A stretch of 64,000 nt of DNA from an uncultured Methanobrevibacter sp. (GCF_902784195.1 NZ_CACZTX010000002.1:62001-126000), one strand, 5' to 3'. Shown: positions 41,879-51,774, numbered from the stretch's first letter. The notes: a model not told the origin generated them from the sequence alone. Program-made: numbers and translations.

Positions 41879-42307
41879 ATGTCAAGTGAAAATCAAAATA
41901 AGGTTTATAATCTTCTTATAAGCAAAGGGATTGATTCCTATAATGAATATGAATTCTACAAGGAAAGGATAAACAGCCAAAAGGAGTTCAAATGGAATGA
42001 ATACAATACTCAAGATGATGAGTTGAACGATGAATTATTCGAAAAAATAGATGTAATTGTATTGCTTTATGGTCTTTATCATCAAAATGAGGAAATTTGT
42101 GATGAGTTAATTGATAAATCACAGGAATATGATATTCCATTGCTTTTTGTTCGCTCATTTGGGGTGGAATATGTTGTGGAAGAAATAGTTGAAAAGGCAG
42201 ATGCTGTAGTTGGCTGGAATCCACATTGCATTATAGATGCAATTCAAACCTTGGTAAAGGGTGAAGAAGAGTGGATCAAGCCATGTGACATTGAAGAGGA
42301 ATCATAA
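41879..42307 (+). CDS. TIR-like (MTH538/ThsB-type) domain protein, tentative
   Basis: The 142-residue protein has a flavodoxin-like alternation: NLLISKGIDSYNEYEFYKER, IDVIVLLYGLYHQNEEICDE, DIPLLFVRSFG and KADAVVGWNPHCIIDAIQTL. That matches the TIR-like DUF1863 group, which includes MTH538 and the Thoeris ThsB family. No NADase glutamate can be assigned and no defence partner is adjacent. A nucleotide- or phosphate-binding role is equally possible. Confidence 0.55.
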   Translation: MSSENQNKVYNLLISKGIDSYNEYEFYKERINSQKEFKWNEYNTQDDELNDELFEKIDVIVLLYGLYHQNEEICDELIDKSQEYDIPLLFVRSFGVEYVVEEIVEKADAVVGWNPHCIIDAIQTLVKGEEEWIKPCDIEEES

Positions 42308-42337
42308 ATTCCTCAATTTATTCTTTTTTTAAAATAT

Positions 42338-42505
42338 TTATTTTCTAATCTTTTCTACATAGATATTGATTAGAATTACGATAATTGCGAGTATTCCTAA
42401 TCCTAAAATGATCGGATTGACAATTCCCACATAAAAGGTCAATATAATCGCCAATATCAATGCAATAATAAGAATGATCATTCCTCTATTTTTTTGAAAA
42501 TCCAT
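42338..42505 (-). CDS. Small two-helix membrane protein (55 residues)
   Basis: An ATG with the SD AGGTGA opens a 55-codon frame starting MDFQKNRG. It has two hydrophobic segments (about residues 9-26 and 29-48) and ends in the basic EKIRK. It lies 44 bp after the HTH regulator gene on the same strand, so it is probably co-transcribed. Function unknown. Confidence 0.72.
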   Translation of the reverse strand: MDFQKNRGMIILIIALILAIILTFYVGIVNPIILGLGILAIIVILINIYVEKIRK

Positions 42506-42549
42506 ATTTTCACCTGTAATTTGATAATTTTAATTCAAATAAAAATTTA

Positions 42550-43533
42550 TTAATTGTTTCTTCTTTCCCTAATCAACCTTAAGAACTCTTTTGAATTCTC
42601 AACCTCTTTCATTTCCCATGACTTGATTACTGGAATTCCATCAATGGAATCCTTGATCTTATCATCCTTAAGCACGAAGAATGGATCTGAAGATGTTACA
42701 AGGGAAAGGTCCTTTAAGCTGATTGCCATTTTCTTCAATGTTTTTGTATTCTGCTCATCCTGAACATTAAGATTTGCTATAAGTGGAGTTTGCTCTTTCT
42801 TTCTGGTAGCTATTTCAGCTTTAGCAAGTGCATCAAATGGACTTTTATTGGTTGAAACCACACCAAAACCTAATTTTGCCAAGTTTTGAGCATTTGTTCC
42901 TTGAGTTTGATTTAGGCTGCTTGTATCTGCCTTTAGCTTAATGTCTTCCTGATAAGGTTCAAAAAGGTCGATGTCAAGGGTAATCTTTGTATTCAAGATT
43001 TCTTCAAGGAGCATTGCAGTTTCAGTGTTTGCTCTCACCATTCCATTTTCATACTTGTACATTGTAGCTCTTGAAACATGTGCCAAATCAGCTAAATCCT
43101 TCAAGGATAAGTTGTACTCTTCTCTGTATTCCTTCAGAACATTTCCATTGATTTGAACGTAATATCCTCCACGGTCTGCAAGAATTTCCGGATATTCGTC
43201 ATAGACAATCATGTTCTTCAAGGTTTCAAGGCCAATTGCAGGAAGCCCATGCCTTTCGTAGACAACATCCTCTTCCAAAATATGATTTTTGGATTTGACT
43301 CCTACAATGATTGGACTAGCTAAGAAAACGTTGGAGATTTGCCTAATCTCCTCTACATGAGATTCATTTATACTATCGATATTCACGAGGACTTTTAAAA
43401 GTAGAATTAGCAATTTCTTACGAGCCACTATATCAAAGCAGCTTTGTTCATAAATGTTTGATGTTTCAAAGCCCTCTTTGTTTAGCAGTTGATAAACTTC
43501 TCGTATTAATTGATTCCTATTTGTTATTGCCAT
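42550..43533 (-). CDS. Archaeal HTH (XRE-type) transcriptional regulator
   Basis: The 327-residue protein belongs to the archaeal putative HTH-type regulator family. The N-terminal domain (~1-120) is restriction-endonuclease-like (SCFDIVARKKLLILLLKVLV). An XRE HTH follows at ~130-187 (REEYNLSLKDLADLAHVSRA, TMYKYENG). The C-terminal domain is unique to the family. Targets unknown; it is near fdhD and the TIR-like gene. Confidence 0.85.
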   Translation of the reverse strand: MAITNRNQLIREVYQLLNKEGFETSNIYEQSCFDIVARKKLLILLLKVLVNIDSINESHVEEIRQISNVFLASPIIVGVKSKNHILEEDVVYERHGLPAIGLETLKNMIVYDEYPEILADRGGYYVQINGNVLKEYREEYNLSLKDLADLAHVSRATMYKYENGMVRANTETAMLLEEILNTKITLDIDLFEPYQEDIKLKADTSSLNQTQGTNAQNLAKLGFGVVSTNKSPFDALAKAEIATRKKEQTPLIANLNVQDEQNTKTLKKMAISLKDLSLVTSSDPFFVLKDDKIKDSIDGIPVIKSWEMKEVENSKEFLRLIRERRNN

Positions 43534-43752
43534 AGGATTGCCTCGTATAAATTCATTGATTTTTGATAATTTTTTGATAGTATTTTTAGATAGAATTTAT
43601 TAATTAGTTTCAATAAATTTTAATAATATTATTATCTTTTAAGATTAATATAAAATTGACTATTTAATTTTCTAGATTTTTGATTATTAATAGTTAATCT
43701 TTAATCGCTTAACTAAATTTTAATTAATCATAGTGGAATTTCAGTGATTTAT

Positions 43753-45003
43753 ATGGATTATTTATATATTGGAATTGATGATACAGACTCTCCAGATGGG
43801 ATGTGCACAACATTTCTTGCATCAACTATCCTAAACGAATTCAAGGACAATGGCATAGAGATTATTGGCCATCCAAGATTGATTCGCCTAAACCCTTTTG
43901 CAAGATTCAAGACAAGGGGAAATGGGGGAGTGTCATTCAAATTAACTCTAGATCAAAACATTGATTTGGCAAAGGAAATTGTCCTTAAGTATGTATCAGA
44001 GCTTTCAATGTTTGATTGTGACAATACCAATCCTGGAGTTGTATTCTATCAAGGTGAAATCACTGATGAGATGATTGATTACGCATTTAAGGCAATTTAC
44101 TCAATAATCACTATTGAAGAAGCGGAAGAGTTTGCAAACCATATCGGTGCTGAAATCCATAAGTTCAAGAAAGGAAGAGGGATAATCGGTTCTATCGCAG
44201 CTATTTCATGTCCTCTTGAAGATTATACCTATGAGCTATTGGCATATAGGCATCCGTCAAGATATGGAACTGTAAGAAACATTGATTATGATTCTGTTGT
44301 TAAAATGGACAAGGAGACATATCCTGAAACCTTTGAAAACATTGATGGCAAGTATTTGGCTATTGAACCTAAAACTCCATGCCCTGTTTTGTATGGAATC
44401 AGATCCAACAGCCCAGAAGTTCTGGAGACTGCAAGGGATATTGTCATTCCAAATGAGGAAATTGCCGATTCATGCATTTTCAAAACCAATCAGCACACTG
44501 ACATGCACATTCAAAATGCAAATTCAATTGCTGAGCTTAAACAGTATTCCTGCTATAGGATAAAAGGATTTGTCAAGGAAAAGCCTCACATAATTGAAGG
44601 GGGGCACATGTTTTTCACACTCTATGATGAAAGCGGTGAAATTGAGTGCGGAGCATATGAACCAACCAAGAACTTTAGAAAAGTTGTAGCCAAATTGAGA
44701 GCAGGAGATGAGATTGAGCTTTATGGAGGAATAGGTGAACAGAACACTTTCAACATTGAAAAGTTCCAAGTCATAAAGCTAAATGAATTCATTTTTAGAA
44801 ATCCTATTTGTGAATGTGGCAAGAGGATGACATCCGCTGGAAAAGGAAAAGGATTCAAGTGCAAAAGCTGTGGTAATAAGATTGAGTCAGATGAAAAGGT
44901 TCCTGAAAAGATAGAAAGAACTTTAATCAATGGCAAATTCTACGAAACTCCAGTTTCAGCTAGACGTCATTTATCTAAGCCTTTGATTCGCATGAATCTT
45001 TAA
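43753..45003 (+). CDS. tiaS: tRNA(Ile2) 2-agmatinylcytidine synthetase
   Basis: The 416-residue protein has the TiaS start YIGIDDTDSPDGMCTTFLA, GNGGVSFKL, KKGRGIIGSIAA and HPSRYGTVRNID, then an OB-fold (~270-340) and a zinc ribbon (CECGKRM, CKSCG). TiaS uses ATP to attach agmatine to C34 of tRNAIle so that it reads AUA. The ATG at 43753 follows AGTGAT. Confidence 0.95.
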   Translation: MDYLYIGIDDTDSPDGMCTTFLASTILNEFKDNGIEIIGHPRLIRLNPFARFKTRGNGGVSFKLTLDQNIDLAKEIVLKYVSELSMFDCDNTNPGVVFYQGEITDEMIDYAFKAIYSIITIEEAEEFANHIGAEIHKFKKGRGIIGSIAAISCPLEDYTYELLAYRHPSRYGTVRNIDYDSVVKMDKETYPETFENIDGKYLAIEPKTPCPVLYGIRSNSPEVLETARDIVIPNEEIADSCIFKTNQHTDMHIQNANSIAELKQYSCYRIKGFVKEKPHIIEGGHMFFTLYDESGEIECGAYEPTKNFRKVVAKLRAGDEIELYGGIGEQNTFNIEKFQVIKLNEFIFRNPICECGKRMTSAGKGKGFKCKSCGNKIESDEKVPEKIERTLINGKFYETPVSARRHLSKPLIRMNL

Positions 45004-45303
45004 TAAACTTTTTTTTTTTAATTGACATGTTTAAAACATTAATTACCTAATTAATTCTCATTCTCATTTTTTTAACTTCAAATAGATTAATTTATAAATA
45101 ATAAATATAAAACTAAAATATATGTGATTTAATATTTAATTTATATGTTTGGTTGATTTTTTTTGAAATTCTAATAAATTGAATTAATTATTTATTCATT
45201 TTGTTCAATCTTTTTCTTATCATTAATATGGATTAAATATAATTCTTGTCTACAAATATTTCTTAATAAAATATAAATTCACTCATTTTAGGGGGGGGAT
45301 TTT
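45004..45303. promoter_or_regulatory. Promoter spacer of DUF3100 gene 1
   Basis: An element AATAGATTAATTTATAAATA at 45081-45100 (continuing ATAAATA) is shared with the upstream regions of the two following paralogues and contains the TATA box. An unusual G8 run (45291-45298) serves as the SD of gene 1. Confidence 0.6.
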
Positions 45304-46806
45304 ATTTCAAATGATGATTTAGAAGATATGCAAGATATTCATATGCAAGAGCAGCGTATCCAATATGAGCATATGCATGAACAGCATCTGCAAGATTTGC
45401 ATATGCAAGAACAGAAATTGCAAAAGGAACACTTGCATAATAAAAAAAGATTTAAACCGAATAGATTAAGAAGGCGGGCGGATAGGGCATTAAAAAGAAG
45501 CCCTCCGTGGAGAGAGTATAATCTAACCTTTGTTGTATTGATTTTAGTTGTTATTTCAATGGCTATTGGAGTTATAGAGATTAAAATCACTGATACCATC
45601 AGTTTTTTATTGCTGCCTTTAATATATTCCTTAGTAATGGGATTAATTCTTTATTTGGCAAAGCCTTTTAAATACATAGACCTTGAGCAAGCAAAAGTAG
45701 CTGAAGGGATCATGGTTTTGCTCATTGGTGTCTTAATTTCAAAATTGGCTATTTCAAGCGGCCAATCCATTGATGTAGTTTTTCATGTAGGTCCTGCTTT
45801 GGTTTTACAGCTCTTTGGTGATTTAGGTACTCTTATAGCATTGCCTGTTGCTTTGCTTTTAGGTTTTAGAAGAGAAGTTATCGGTATGGCAAGTTCCATT
45901 TGTCGTGAACCTAACTTGGGAGTCATTATTGATAAATATGGTTTCGGATCTCCTGAAGCACGTGGGGTTTTAGCTGTTTTCGTTATAGGATCAATCATTG
46001 GTACTCCTTATATCAGCTTCTTATCAAGCATTTGCGTTTCACTCATACCATTGCATCCATATGCATATGCTATGGCATCTGGTATAGGAAGTGCAAGTAT
46101 GAATGCTGCAGCATTGGTTCCATTAGTGCATACCTATCCATCTATGGCTACCCAATTGGAAGCTTTTGCAGGATGCAGTAATATCCTTTCATTCTGTTTA
46201 GGTATTTACATGTGTATGTTTGTTTCCTTGCCTATTGCAGAAAAATTGTATGAATGGCTATCTCCAAGGTTAGGAAAAGGTAATGCACAGCTTGATGATG
46301 ACGGATATATTCCTGATGAAGTTCATGATGATGAAGAGGAAATAGATAACTTAAACTTAGGTAAAATTGAAAGATGGGGTGCATTGCTTTTTGCGTTTTC
46401 AGTCATTGTAACTGTTGGAAATTATGTAGGTTATCACACTCCAATAGTTGATACCTTCATTGGAATGCTTATAATTTCAATCATTACATTTATAGGTATG
46501 GCTCTTGAACGGATCAGTCCGGGTCATATCCAATCAATTATTTTCATAAGTATAATTGGTTTGATAGTGGCTATTCCAGGTGTTCCGACTGCTGATTTCG
46601 TAGCTCGTTACGTTTCTCAAGTTGAATTGACTACAATCTGTACTGCATTCTTGGCTTATGTCGGTATTGCAATCGGTAAGGATTGGGAAGAGTTTAAGAG
46701 AATCGGTTTTAAAGGTGTAATTGTTGCTTTGATTGTAATTACTGGAACTTACCTAGGTTCTGCGTGTATTGCAAATTTAACTTTATTTTTAACTGGAATG
46801 ATTTAA
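45304..46806 (+). CDS. DUF3100 membrane protein 1 with His/Met/Gln-rich N-terminus
   Basis: The ~500-residue protein has about ten membrane segments and the DUF3100 signature MASSICREPNLGVIIDKYGF near 200. Only this paralogue carries a ~45-residue N-terminal extension of repeats such as HMQEQRIQYEHMHEQHLQD. The apparent start is ATT 45304, three bases after the SD; the first ATG in frame (45328) is too far from it. DUF3100 proteins are probably carboxylate transporters, judged from context only. Confidence 0.8.
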   Translation: MSNDDLEDMQDIHMQEQRIQYEHMHEQHLQDLHMQEQKLQKEHLHNKKRFKPNRLRRRADRALKRSPPWREYNLTFVVLILVVISMAIGVIEIKITDTISFLLLPLIYSLVMGLILYLAKPFKYIDLEQAKVAEGIMVLLIGVLISKLAISSGQSIDVVFHVGPALVLQLFGDLGTLIALPVALLLGFRREVIGMASSICREPNLGVIIDKYGFGSPEARGVLAVFVIGSIIGTPYISFLSSICVSLIPLHPYAYAMASGIGSASMNAAALVPLVHTYPSMATQLEAFAGCSNILSFCLGIYMCMFVSLPIAEKLYEWLSPRLGKGNAQLDDDGYIPDEVHDDEEEIDNLNLGKIERWGALLFAFSVIVTVGNYVGYHTPIVDTFIGMLIISIITFIGMALERISPGHIQSIIFISIIGLIVAIPGVPTADFVARYVSQVELTTICTAFLAYVGIAIGKDWEEFKRIGFKGVIVALIVITGTYLGSACIANLTLFLTGMI

Positions 46807-47131
46807 ATTTTTTTCATCCAGTTATTTCTTTTTTTATTTTTCACTTATTCGAACATGTTTGACTTTTTTATTTTATTTAAATAATTTTCATTAATCTTTT
46901 ACATTTTTTTTAAATAATATTGCTTATTGTACTTATTTAACCAAGTTACATAATATTTGTCTTTATTTAACCTAGTTATGTTCTATTTGTCATTATTTAT
47001 CACTATTAATCACTATTTGTCATTTTTGAGGAAAAAATAGATTAGTTTATAAATAATAAACTAAAAACTTAAATTTAAGAGTGTATTTTTTATTTTTGAA
47101 AAATTTTCATATTATAATTAGGAGTGATTTT
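46807..47131. promoter_or_regulatory. Promoter spacer of DUF3100 gene 2
   Basis: The 27-bp element AATAGATTAGTTTATAAATA, then ATAAACT (47036-47062), includes the 7-bp inverted repeat AGTTTAT-AAATA-ATAAACT over the TATA box. SD GGAGTGAT is at 47121-47128. Oligo-T follows gene 1. Confidence 0.6.
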
Positions 47132-48499
47132 ATTACTGATCAATCTTCACATCCATTTAGGGAAAAAACTGATAGGGCGATAAAGAAGAGACCTCCATGG
47201 AAGGAGTATAATTTACATATTGTCGTGTTTATTTTAGTTATTATTTCAATGTTCATTGGAGTAAAAGAGATTAAGATAACAGATACTATCAGTGTTTTAC
47301 TATTGCCATTGATCTATGCATTAGTTATGGGATTAGGTCTTTATTTGGCAAAACCTATTAAGTTTGTAGGCAGTAAGCAATCTAAGGTTGCTGAAGGGGC
47401 TATGGTTTTATTCATTGGTGTTCTAATTGCTAAATTAGCTATTTCAAGTGGACAATCCATTAATATTATTTTTCAGGTAGGTCCTGCATTGATTTTACAG
47501 CTTTTAGGTGATTTAGGTACTCTTATTGCATTGCCTGTTGCTTTGCTTTTAGGTTTCAGAAGAGAAGTTATCGGTATGTCAAGTTCAATTTGCCGTGAAC
47601 CTAACTTGGGAGTTATCATTGACAAATACGGTTTCAAATCCCCAGAGACTCGTGGAGTTTTGGCTATTTTCGTAATTGGATCAATTATTGGTACTCCGTA
47701 TATCAGTTTCCTTTCAAGCATATGTGTTTCACTCATACCATTCCATCCATATGCATTTGCTATGGCATCTGGTATAGGTAGTGCAAGTATGAATGCTGCA
47801 GCATTGGTTCCATTAGTGCATACTTATCCAGCTATGGCTACTCAATTGGAAGCTTTTGCAGGATGCAGTAATATTCTTTCATTCTGTTTAGGAATTTACA
47901 TGTGTATTTTCATTTCATTGCCTATTGCAGAAAGATTGTATAAATGGCTTTCTCCAATTTTAGGTAAAGATGATGAGATTACTATTGATGATGAATACGC
48001 CATTGAAGGGGTAAAGGATGATAAGTATGCTGCTTCAGAAGATTTAAGTTCAGGTAAGCTTAAAAGATGGGCTACATTCCTTGTAATATTTTCATTTATT
48101 GTTGCTATTGGTAATTTCGTAGGTTATAAAACACCAATAAGCGATGTGTTCATTGGAATGCTTTTGATTTCACTTATTACAATTATAGGAATGTCTCTTG
48201 AAAGGATTATTCCATGGAATATCCAATCTATCATTTATATAAGCTTAATCGGTATCATAGTTGCTATTCCAGGTGTTCCAACTGCGGAATTTATAGTTCA
48301 TTATGTTTCCCAAGTTGAATTGACTACAATCTGTACTGCATTCTTGGCTTATGTTGGTATTGCAATAGGTAACGATTGGGAAGAGTTCAAGAAGATCGGT
48401 TGGAAAGGAATCATCATTGCTATGATTGTAATTACTGGAACTTACCTTGGTTCTGCAAGCATTGCAAATGTAGTTTTACTCTTAACCGGTATGATTTAA
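47132..48499 (+). CDS. DUF3100 membrane protein 2
   Basis: The ~455-residue paralogue is closely similar to genes 1 and 3 (shared KKRPPWKEYNLHIVVFILVI, SICREPNLGVIIDKYGFKSP, MASGIGSASMNAAALVPL). It lacks the His-rich extension. Translation probably starts at ATT 47132, preceded by SD GGAGTGAT with the same spacing that nifD-like uses for ATG. About ten membrane helices. Confidence 0.82.
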   Translation: MTDQSSHPFREKTDRAIKKRPPWKEYNLHIVVFILVIISMFIGVKEIKITDTISVLLLPLIYALVMGLGLYLAKPIKFVGSKQSKVAEGAMVLFIGVLIAKLAISSGQSINIIFQVGPALILQLLGDLGTLIALPVALLLGFRREVIGMSSSICREPNLGVIIDKYGFKSPETRGVLAIFVIGSIIGTPYISFLSSICVSLIPFHPYAFAMASGIGSASMNAAALVPLVHTYPAMATQLEAFAGCSNILSFCLGIYMCIFISLPIAERLYKWLSPILGKDDEITIDDEYAIEGVKDDKYAASEDLSSGKLKRWATFLVIFSFIVAIGNFVGYKTPISDVFIGMLLISLITIIGMSLERIIPWNIQSIIYISLIGIIVAIPGVPTAEFIVHYVSQVELTTICTAFLAYVGIAIGNDWEEFKKIGWKGIIIAMIVITGTYLGSASIANVVLLLTGMI

Positions 48500-48760
48500 A
48501 GAATCTATTTTCTCTTTTTTTTAATTATTTTTCTAATATTTTCAAATATTTTCTTATCTTTATAAGTTTTTTCATAAATTTTTTAATTAACTGATTATTT
48601 TTCAATTATTCAAATCAAATTTAGCAATAATTTGTCATGATTTATAATTTTTAGAAATTAAATAGATTAGTTTATAAATAATAAACTTATAATCTTTAAT
48701 CATAAACTTATATAACTATGTAAAGTTTTAAATGTATACATTAGATTTAGGCGGGATTTT
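48500..48760. promoter_or_regulatory. Promoter spacer of DUF3100 gene 3
   Basis: The shared element AATAGATTAGTTTATAAATA, then ATAAACT (48660-48686), again overlaps the TATA box with its inverted repeat. The SD is GGCGGGAT at 48750-48757. Confidence 0.6.
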
Positions 48761-50131
48761 ATTACTGACGGTCAACAACACCCTTTTAGGGAAAAAACTG
48801 ATAGGGCAATTAAGAAGAGACCTCCATGGAAGGAGTATAACTTACACATTGTTGTGTTTGTATTGGTTATAATCTCAATGTTCATTGGAGTTAAGGAGAT
48901 AAAAATAACAGAAACTATCAGTGTTTTATTGTTGCCTTTAATATATGCGCTTGTTTTAGGATTGGCTCTTTATCTCGCAAAACCTATTAAGTTTGTTGGG
49001 CCTAAGCAATCTAAAGTGGCTGAAGGTGCTATGGTTTTATTCATAGGTGTCTTAATCACTAAATTGGCTATTTCAAGTGGGCAGGCAATATCCAGTATTT
49101 TTCAGGTAGGTCCTGCATTGATTTTACAGCAAATAGGTAATTTAGGAACTCTATTGGCATTGCCTATTGCACTGCTTTTCGGTTTCAGAAGGGAAGTTAT
49201 CGGTATGACCAGTTCAATTTGCCGTGAACCTAACTTAGGTGTCATTATCGATAAATATGGCTTCAAATCCCCAGAGACTCGTGGAGTTTTAGCTGTTTTT
49301 GTTATTGGATCAATTCTTGGTACTCCATTCATCAGTTTCTTATCAAGTATCAGCGCTTCACTCATTCCTATGCATCCATATGCTTACGCTATGGCCTCAG
49401 GTGTAGGTAGTGCAAGTATGAATGCTGCGGCTCTTGCTCCATTGATGCATATGTTCCCATCAATGGCCACTCAATTGGAGGCTTTTGCAGGGTGCAGTAA
49501 CCTTCTTTCATTCTGTTTCGGTATTTATATGTGCATATTTGTTTCAATTCCGCTTGCAGAAAGAATGTATGATTGGCTAGCTCCCCATATCTTAGGTCAT
49601 GATGAGATAATAAGCATTGATGATGATTATGCCATTGAAGAGGTAAAGCATGATAAGTATGCAACTACTGATGACTTGACTTTAGGTAAGCTTGAGAGAT
49701 GGGCTACCTTCCTTGTAATATTCTCATTTATTGTGGCAGTGGGAAATTATATAGGATTCAATACTTCAATAATTGATGCATTCATTGGAATGCTTTTGAT
49801 TTCACTCATTACAATCATTGGGATGTCTCTTGAAAGGATCATCCCATGGAACATTCAAGCAATCATTTATATAAGCTTAATCGGTATTTTTGTAGCAATT
49901 CCAGGTGTTCCAACATCTGACTTCCTGGTTCATTACGTTTCCCAGATTGATTTGACTACAATATGTACTGCATTCCTGGCTTATGTTGGTATTGCAATCG
50001 GTAATGATTGGGAAGAGTTTAAGAAGATCGGTTGGAAAGGAATCATCATTGCTTTAATTGTGATTTCAGGTACTTACCTTTGTTCTGCAGCTATTGCTCA
50101 TATAACTTTAGTTGCTACAGGAATGGTATAA
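48761..50131 (+). CDS. DUF3100 membrane protein 3
   Basis: The third paralogue has ~456 residues and the same signature (TSSICREPNLGVIIDKYGF). It is the most diverged in membrane segments (GNLGTLLALPIALLFGFRRE). The in-frame ATT at 48761 after GGGATTTT gives the N-terminus TDGQQHPFREKTDRAIKKRP, matching paralogue 2; the first in-frame GTG (48854) would remove it. It leads into the enzyme genes. Confidence 0.82.
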   Translation: MTDGQQHPFREKTDRAIKKRPPWKEYNLHIVVFVLVIISMFIGVKEIKITETISVLLLPLIYALVLGLALYLAKPIKFVGPKQSKVAEGAMVLFIGVLITKLAISSGQAISSIFQVGPALILQQIGNLGTLLALPIALLFGFRREVIGMTSSICREPNLGVIIDKYGFKSPETRGVLAVFVIGSILGTPFISFLSSISASLIPMHPYAYAMASGVGSASMNAAALAPLMHMFPSMATQLEAFAGCSNLLSFCFGIYMCIFVSIPLAERMYDWLAPHILGHDEIISIDDDYAIEEVKHDKYATTDDLTLGKLERWATFLVIFSFIVAVGNYIGFNTSIIDAFIGMLLISLITIIGMSLERIIPWNIQAIIYISLIGIFVAIPGVPTSDFLVHYVSQIDLTTICTAFLAYVGIAIGNDWEEFKKIGWKGIIIALIVISGTYLCSAAIAHITLVATGMV

Positions 50132-50279
50132 TTAAATTCTTTTTTTTAATATTCTTTAATTTTCAATTTTAACTTTTTTTAAAATTTTTAAAATGTCCAT
50201 TTGGAAAATTCTTTTTTTCATTGGATTAATTTTTTTTTATTGTATCAATTTATTATATAGTAATAATAAAAATAAGATT

Positions 50280-51707
50280 ATGATTATTAATCAATTGTCT
50301 GAATATTTGATTCATTTAAGATATGAGGATATTCCTAAGGATGCTATTGAAAAGGCTAAATCATGTTTCATTGACTATTTGGCAGTTTATTTAAGAGGTT
50401 TAGAGAGTGATAATGCTCAAATAGCCATAAAAACCATTTATGAATTATATGGCAATGATTTTAATTCCTTAAATAAAGGATTCATCAATGGAATTGCTTC
50501 ACATAGCTTGGATTTGGATGATGGCCATAGATGGGCACAATTGCATCCTGGTTCAGTTGTCTTTTCAACAGTTTTGGCATTGATATCAGATGGGAATTTG
50601 GACTTGGACATCACATCTGAAGAGTTCCTTGAAGCGGTTATAGGAGGATATGAAATAGCTATTGCTCTTGGAATGCTCGTCAATCCAGATCATAGAAATC
50701 AAGGGTTCCATAGCACTGGAACAATAGGCACATTTGCTGCTGGAGCAGTAGCATCAAAGCTTTTAAAATTGAATAAGGAGAAAACAGAACATTGTTTTGG
50801 TTTATGTGCAACTCAGTCTTCAGGACTTCTTGAAGCAGATCATGCAGGAACAATGGGAAAATCAGTGCATGTTGGAAATGCAGTTTACAATGGAATACTG
50901 TCAGCATATCTTGCTAAAAATGGATTTACTGGTGGTGAATCATTAATTGATGGAAAAGAGGGATTCATTAAAACCATGGCTTCAGATCTATTTGATAGGC
51001 ATTGTGATGATAATGGCAATTTAGATGATTCAAAATTATCCCAGTTCATTGATATGAATTTAAACAAATTCCATATAAACAATGTCTATTTAAAGAAATA
51101 TCCATTCTGCAGACATATTCATTCGGCAATTGATTCAACTTTAGCTTTAAAGAATGATTTGAAAGATTTGAAAGATTCAAATAATTTGAAAATTGACTGT
51201 TCAGACATCTCTTCAATTGATATAGAAACATATAAGATTGCAAGTGAGCATGACAATTATACTCCTAAAAATGAACAGGACTTAAAGCAATCATTGCCTT
51301 ATGCAGTAGCTATTGCATTGGTTTTAGATGATTTGAGCTTGGATTCAATTGATGAATTGATTGACAATGGTCTTTTTGATGAAAAATCATCTGATAAGGA
51401 CATTTTGAAGATAAAAGAAATTGTAAGCAAGATTAATATTGATAACAATGATGAATTGAATCAAATGACTCCAGAAAAAAGACCATCTAAAGTAACAATA
51501 AAGTTCAGTGATGATTCATATGAAATCTTGGAGGAAACCACTTATTATCCATTGGGAGAAGTGGAAAATCCTTTGAAAGAAGAGGATGTTCTAGAGAAAT
51601 TCAAACTTTTAAATCCTAAGTTTAATATGAATAAGTTACAAATAATTAAACATATGGAAGATTATTCAATTCAAGAAGTTTTTGAAGAATTGGATTTATT
51701 AGATTAA
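50280..51707 (+). CDS. MmgE/PrpD-family protein
   Basis: The ~475-residue protein has the MmgE/PrpD sequence: NQLSEYLIHLRYEDIPKDAI, GIASHSLDLDDGHRWAQLHP, GYEIAIALG, FHSTGTIGTFAAGAVASKLL and KSVHVGNAVYNGILSAYLA. The family includes 2-methylcitrate dehydratase, cis-aconitate decarboxylase and iminodisuccinate epimerase. The ATG at 50280 begins the family's N-terminus; an upstream start at 50193 would add an unexpected hydrophobic helix. Substrate unknown. Confidence 0.85.
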   Translation: MIINQLSEYLIHLRYEDIPKDAIEKAKSCFIDYLAVYLRGLESDNAQIAIKTIYELYGNDFNSLNKGFINGIASHSLDLDDGHRWAQLHPGSVVFSTVLALISDGNLDLDITSEEFLEAVIGGYEIAIALGMLVNPDHRNQGFHSTGTIGTFAAGAVASKLLKLNKEKTEHCFGLCATQSSGLLEADHAGTMGKSVHVGNAVYNGILSAYLAKNGFTGGESLIDGKEGFIKTMASDLFDRHCDDNGNLDDSKLSQFIDMNLNKFHINNVYLKKYPFCRHIHSAIDSTLALKNDLKDLKDSNNLKIDCSDISSIDIETYKIASEHDNYTPKNEQDLKQSLPYAVAIALVLDDLSLDSIDELIDNGLFDEKSSDKDILKIKEIVSKINIDNNDELNQMTPEKRPSKVTIKFSDDSYEILEETTYYPLGEVENPLKEEDVLEKFKLLNPKFNMNKLQIIKHMEDYSIQEVFEELDLLD

Positions 51708-51774
51708 AATTCTTTGATTTAAAAATGATATTAATTAAATATTATCAAATAATTAATTATAAAAAGTGATTTTT

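Noticed and set aside
45304-50131. Frameshifted or truncated DUF3100 genes because no ATG start is near the SD
   Set aside because: All three paralogues are full length and show the same ATT position, so non-standard initiation is a simpler explanation than three independent errors.
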